From Symbiodinium natans (taxonomy: Eukaryota; Sar; Dinophyceae; Suessiales; Symbiodiniaceae): a stretch of DNA of 64,000 bases. Made by a program: the position numbers and the translations under genes. Location: assembly GCA_905221605.1 (NCBI GenBank), contig CAJNDS010002727.1, forward strand, positions 82,001 to 146,000. Direction: 5' to 3'. Under the pieces are notes generated by a model. That model saw only the letters and a list, made by a program, of their open reading frames with translations. It had not been told where the DNA came from and did no database searches. Of the stretch, positions 59,218 to 64,000 are shown piece by piece; the stretch's first letter is position 1; each line of letters opens with the position of its first letter.

Positions 59218-62200
59218 CTGAGTTCGCAACAGATCTGTCTCGGAACCTTTGTACATCTCAGCTCTCACATCGACAGACATGGCAACGTCTCGAGAGCTCC
59301 GGTGCCACAAGCCTGGAGCCCGAACTATCATCCCAAACTGGCTGTAATCCGGAATTATCATCCCAAATTGGCTGTAGTTGAGCCTGGCTCTCCCACACGT
59401 TGAAAGCTGCAAACCCTCAAGTTTCCCAAATCCGCCACGGGCCACCCTGGCATCTCTCGCACTTGCTCGAAACCCGGTGGCGCAGGCTTCCCAGATGGCG
59501 CCTGATGTTATCTCGGGGCTGAAGCAGTTAAAGCTTGTCACAACTCAAAACGCAGCTTCAACTCATCGGCAAGCCATGATTGCAAGTGGATCCCCCAAGC
59601 TCTCCAGGCGTTCCAAGAGTAATGGCGGTTTTGAGTCGGAGATAGTCGGAGCAGCCTCTTGGGGTGCTCCGGGCTACGTGCATGGTCCACGCATTCCAAT
59701 GTTCCCGTTTCGCCCAACTAGAAGGGAGAAAGCCGGAAGGCATGGCGGACTTTTGCGCGTCGACACGCCAGCATGCGCCGGGCGGGAAAGTACGGAAGCG
59801 CGCGCAGTCCACGTGGAGGAGTCGGCAACTCATTGCATGCAACGCGAATCATACTAGAGATGTGGCGTGGTGCAAAAGATGCTCTCAATTTATCTCACTG
59901 CATCCTCTTGTCGATGGTCTTTGCCTCAAAGCGTGGTGGATGCCAAAAAAAACACACACACACACACACACACAAACACAAACACAAACACAAACACAAA
60001 CACACACACACACACACACAAACGAGCATCTATGTTGACAAGCAGTTTTCTGGAAGGCCGGTGACAAGATTGTGATTGAATCAGGCGCGTGTTTTATGAG
60101 ATGCTAGAGGTTCGGGTTTTGGGTTTGCTCTTCCAGTCAGTCGAATGCTGTTTAGCACACATCGTGCGCCGGCGCTTATAGCTTTCCCACCGTTGTGCGT
60201 TGCAGCTGTTCCAGAAGGGACAATTTTCCGAGTGCCCGCCGGGAAAGCCATAAGATTGCGAATAAAACTGATGCTTAAACACCTCAGAGGCTCAGCATTG
60301 CAGGCGCAGTTGGAAAGGGGATCCGAACAGATTGTGACAGGTTGAGGAACTTGGTCCTAAATTCCGAGAGTACTTTCTCTCCGAGTGAAGTTCAGCACTA
60401 CGGCCAGCGGAGCCCTTCTTCGAGACCTGGCCGCAGAGACTCCTTAGTGAGCCTTCCGATGCGACAGTCTCGAAAAAAACCCTAGCAGACATCCACGCTG
60501 CAGGTCCTGCACATGGGAGCATCAGGCAAGCTTCTCAGCAGCTGCTGCGAATGGATGAGGCAGAGGTGGAAGAATCGAAGTTCGACTAGTACGGATGGCT
60601 CTTGCGAGTATGCAAAGATATCGCCAGGACCACATAGTTTTTGCTTGACATTGTTCCGTGATGGGGTCGCCACTGCCTCAAGTGGTTCTCTGCCGTCAGC
60701 AGAAGGGAGGCCGCAGGCAAAGAGAGCGAAAGAAGCAGCAGAGGTCGAAGAGGTCCCAGGGAAGCAAAAGCCAACAAGATTTTTTGCAGGGCCTACCAAG
60801 CCCCCCAGGCACAAGCACCGCACCAAAACGCTGACCGCCATCAACAAAGCATCCGTTTTGCTTCTTTCGCCGTCGCAGCACCAGCCCTTGCCTGCATGGA
60901 TTTGGGAGATTTTTTGATTTGCATCTGGGGCTCAAAAACAGGGGCGGATTGGAAGGATTGCAGCATTGCCTTTCCTGCAGGCTCACAGGTGGTCTGGACC
61001 AGTGGACTTGGGCGCAGCAAGACGCAGTAAGTGAAGGAATTTCATCGTAGTTTCAGAATGAAGCAGCTATGTGCCTTCGGCATGTGGAAGTGAAGACAGC
61101 GATCAGCAAACTTTGAAACCTACAAGACTTGGAGAACTGACAAACGGACCCGAAGCAAAACCCGAACCCGAAAACCAAGAACAGTACAAGGGCTGCTGAG
61201 CTCATTGTCTCCAGACAGGCTATGTTGCCTCCTGCATACTCAGTACTCCTGAATGCTTCTTCCGGCTCACTGGGGTTGCTTGAATCGTCCTGCTGGGCTA
61301 TTGAATACTATTGAATAATCGTGTTTCTGAGCCAGGAGTGGGGCCATCCAGTTCACCTTGTCGCTGCAAGCTGCGGAAAAGGCACGGATGCCGCCACGCC
61401 CCCAAACAGCTCGGGCCGCTCTTGCTTCAGCTTCCATAGGTCCTTCCCGGAGTAGCCTGACAAGAGATTCGCACAGATTTGAGCAGGCAGGAAGATTCCA
61501 AATTCAGGAGCGAGAGGTGTTTTAACACGTGTTGTGTAACCTGTTCATAAACGAACGAAAAATATTCGCTAGTCTCCGGGCCTTGATTTGTCTTGTGGAC
61601 AACCGCGATGTTCTTGGCCTCCTCGCTGTCTAAGATCGAGAAGTGTGCCATGGCTTCAACCTACTCCTGGACGGAGGTAGTTGGGGAGCTGGAGTATGAA
61701 GAGACTTTGTGCTTGAACCGAAGTCCTGGGACAATGTTGCTCCTTAGCTATGGGGATCTAGCTGATGGATCTTGATCTGATGGCAAATGCTGAAACCATG
61801 TGAGGCCGTTCGTGCAGGCCTCTCCAATCGACACAACGGCTACGGAAGGCTCGGCAAACAGGCAGGACACACTGGCATTCAGACTCTTGGAATCACTTCC
61901 TCATTGAAGTAGCGGGACCAGTCCCGCACACTGGTGCAATATTAGCATGGTGTGGTGGGGCAAGCACAGGGCTGCCAGGCTTCGGACAGAGGCATCGAAC
62001 TTGGAGCAAGCTCCGCGGTAGCGGAAGCTGCGAAGCACGGCGCTCATCAGGCGGGACGAGGCAGGTAAAGGCGGGTCTCTGCATGGTCGACGGGGTTGCA
62101 ACGTTGGGCGTGCCATAAGCTCAAAAGATTCGACCTTATTTGGCTCGTCTTGTTTTAGAGTCGGGTATGGCCCGCCATTTGCGGGCACATCATTCCACAT

Positions 62201-63246
62201 GCGTGGCATGAGCCAAAAGCTTGTTGCCAATGCACGCGCATGTGAAACTGAGACCAGCTAACATCAGTGTTATGCCTAAACACTGCCGGCGCTTCAAGTA
62301 TTGTGCGGCAGGTTGACGGCAACGAGCTTGAGATTGAATCAATAAGAAATCACTTGACAAAGTGCCGCAGACGGGCTCGCATGAAGCCAAGCCCTCTCTA
62401 ACCCAGCCAGTCCCTGTCGAGCATCGATACATATCGATACCAACAAGATGTGAATACGAAAGTGACCAGCTAGCTGTACAGAAAACAGCTTCTTGACTTG
62501 AACGATCTTACTTCCTGATAACTCCAACTGAGCACTCCTTGCTTGCGTCTTTTGCTCTTGCGCGCGCAAAGTCTGACTCTCCTATTTCGAGCAAGAGCGA
62601 ATCACTTCACGCTGCCACTGAGCACAGTCGCAGCGTATCCCCGGACAATGGCGACTTCTCTTCGGTAGGACACTCGAATGTTTTCGGTTCCTCTGATCCC
62701 TGGTTGAGCTACACACTTAACACTGAACCCATGAACCACATGCCATTGATGTCAAAGACCACCACGAGTGGTCGGCTGTTGCAGCATTTCTGCCGCAGAG
62801 AGCATTATCACTTTGGAACCTGTGCCGGCCAGTGGCGGCGGTGCTCCGAATCACCACAGACGAAAAAAGTTTGTAGCAAACTCTTGTACAGCAGTACAAG
62901 ACTACCTCGCTGCCACGCCGGCAAACAAAGCACTGACCTTGCACCGATATGATCTGGATAGCAGACGTAGTCAGTGCAGCCATTGATTTGAGAGATGTAC
63001 ATCACATAAACGTGGATGAGAGATCGGAAATAGCCTATGCCTGTATGGAGAAGGCAACAAGCCAAGACCTTCCTTGCAGCTGCACGTGGTGCCATTCTTA
63101 TTGCACCGACCTTGGCTCGGGCTTGCAGCAAGCTTACAAAAAAGCTACGAGTACGTTAGTCACATGGAGCTCTTACCATGCGAGCACAGGCGCTTGCTGA
63201 TTTGTAACAGAGATGTTCTTTGCTAATCTGCACCTGGCTGGGCGAA
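59218..63246. other. No firm gene; (CA)n array and scattered coding-like frames
   Basis: ACTATCATCCCAAACTGGCTGTA is nearly duplicated at 59325-59375. A (CA)n/(ACAAAC)n array lies at 59951-60021. The plus frame at 60680-60917 is Lys/Glu-rich (contains EGRPQAKRAKEAAEVEEVPG), and the minus frame at 61901-62230 is open and moderately coding-like, but neither has recognisable motifs or splice sites. The region just below 63247 is where the SMC1 3' UTR should lie; no polyadenylation signal is evident. Confidence 0.4.
59951..60021. repeat. (CA)n with (ACAAAC)n core
   Basis: CACACA run, then five ACAAAC units, then CACACA again. Confidence 0.95.
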
Positions 63247-63830
63247 TCACTCTTGGTACTTCTGCAGGTCGAGGGTCAGGATCGAGGAGGTCTCCTGAAT
63301 GCTCTCGTGGAAATATTGGGAAAGGAAGGGAAGCTTCATTGTTCCAGTGAGCCCACCTGGGGCTTGTTCTTCCACACACCTACCAAGGCATCTGCCCGCA
63401 CAAAGAATCGGTCCTGCAAAGCAGCTGCCAAGCTCAGCTTAGGCTCTCTACCCCACTCCAGGCGCAATTTATTGCCTCTCATCGACACGAAATGTGCCTT
63501 CAAGGAAATCACGATTGTCTGGCAGTCTGCCTCGGAGGCTATGTATGTCACAAACAATTCCTGAATCAAACCTGCAGATGAGCGATGAGAATAGTTCGAA
63601 CTGTCGTTGTGAGTGGCAGACTTGCTCCACATACTTTGAAAGAGCCCGTACATTATTGGCATCAAGGGCCGCGTCCACCTCTCTCAAGAGTGTGCATCAT
63701 AGTGCATCAGCGAAGATGTAAGCGAAAGCAAGAACCCACTGATGGTCCGCTGACCTCGTCAAGGACCATGAAAGGTGGCCGCTGGAAGGCCTGCACTGCA
63801 AAGAGCAGCGCCATGGCCGCCAAGGTCTTC
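63247..63830 (-). CDS. SMC1 cohesin ATPase, 3' end (partial; continues beyond the right edge)
   Basis: SMC1 is the cohesin subunit whose C-terminal half forms the ATP-binding head with SMC3 (sister-chromatid cohesion and chromosome organisation). Exons on minus: 63830-63755 encodes KTLAAMALLFAVQAFQRPPF and the Walker B MVLDE; 63678 to about 63598 encodes VDAALDANNVRALSKYVEQV (the D-loop region); 63530-63498 encodes ADCQTIVISLK; 63413-63357 encodes DRFFVRADALVGVWKN; 63294-63247 encodes ETSSILTLDLQKYQE and TGA. The sequence SLK-DRFFVRADALVGV followed by LTLDLxKY is specific for SMC1 among SMC proteins. Donors are GTCAGC, probably GA (63597), GC (63497) and GTGGGC. The signature motif, coiled coils, hinge and N-terminus lie outside the window. 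Confidence 0.92.
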
Positions 63831-64000
63831 CTTGGTAAGCTATATTGGCAAATATTGGCAACTGCGACTGGATCATCGTTTTGCCTGGACTCCGTGCGCT
63901 GTGCATTAGGGAGGGAGGGCAGAGGGGGGGCAGGGCGGGCAGCGGGGGCAGGGGGGGCAGAGCGGGTGGGGTGGGCAGGGGGTTAGGGGGCACATACCCC
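63831..64000. repeat. G-rich low-complexity sequence in an SMC1 intron
   Basis: From 63906 to the end, GGGCAGG/GGGGGCAG units dominate. On the coding strand this is a C-rich intron tract. TATTGGCAA is duplicated at 63842 and 63853. Confidence 0.8.

Noticed and set aside
60482-60917. Overlapping open frames on both strands, the plus one Lys/Glu-rich
   Set aside because: No domain, no splice sites, and the opposite orientation to all identified genes; left unannotated as a gene.

Overview
This is nuclear eukaryotic DNA, most likely from a dinoflagellate (Symbiodiniaceae-like). The evidence is: genes cut into many short exons (about 16 to 650 bp) within long non-coding DNA; many introns starting with GC (and probably some with GA) instead of GT; interstitial TTTAGGG-type repeat patches; abundant microsatellites; and every gene that can be identified by family lying on the minus strand, as expected for the unidirectional gene arrays of dinoflagellates. 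There are no bacterial operons, no CRISPR array and no rRNA or tRNA that I can recognise. Species identity is an inference.

Four genes and one transposon relic were identified by rebuilding exons by hand and checking splice phase, all on the minus strand. They are: an HSL/AADAC-type alpha/beta-hydrolase (19655-22175); a 3' fragment of a LINE-like reverse transcriptase (23327-23635); a large XRN2/Rat1-type 5'-3' exoribonuclease of at least 28 exons (28211-38615) with all catalytic motifs; a Pin1-type parvulin prolyl isomerase joined to an upstream degenerate PP2C-like segment (56363-58278); and the 3' end of an SMC1 cohesin gene running off the right edge (63247-63830).

Between these lie further minus-strand exons that look coding but are only weakly assignable. 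They are at the left edge (1-227), a KH-like pair (9644-9966), a Tudor/MBT-like group (11950-12528), a pair near 14.2-14.5 kb, a MORN-like exon and partners (41784-44295), an exon near 46.9 kb, a C-terminal pair near 49.2-49.4 kb, and a TPR-like exon (59133-59217).

The rest is repeats and featureless intergenic or intronic DNA. Notable are a 109-bp MITE-like element (17241-17349), a four-copy dispersed motif (11.8, 40.7, 51.4 and 56.8 kb), a second dispersed family (37.1 and 55.1-55.5 kb), a repeat-dense block at 50.8-55.8 kb (C-tracts, telomere-like arrays, CATATA arrays, 40-50 bp tandem units), and very long CATA/CATATA arrays (48277-48900). The identified genes are housekeeping functions (RNA decay and termination, cohesin, proline isomerisation, ester hydrolysis) and do not form a pathway. 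The most novel-looking item is the PP2C-like/parvulin fusion.
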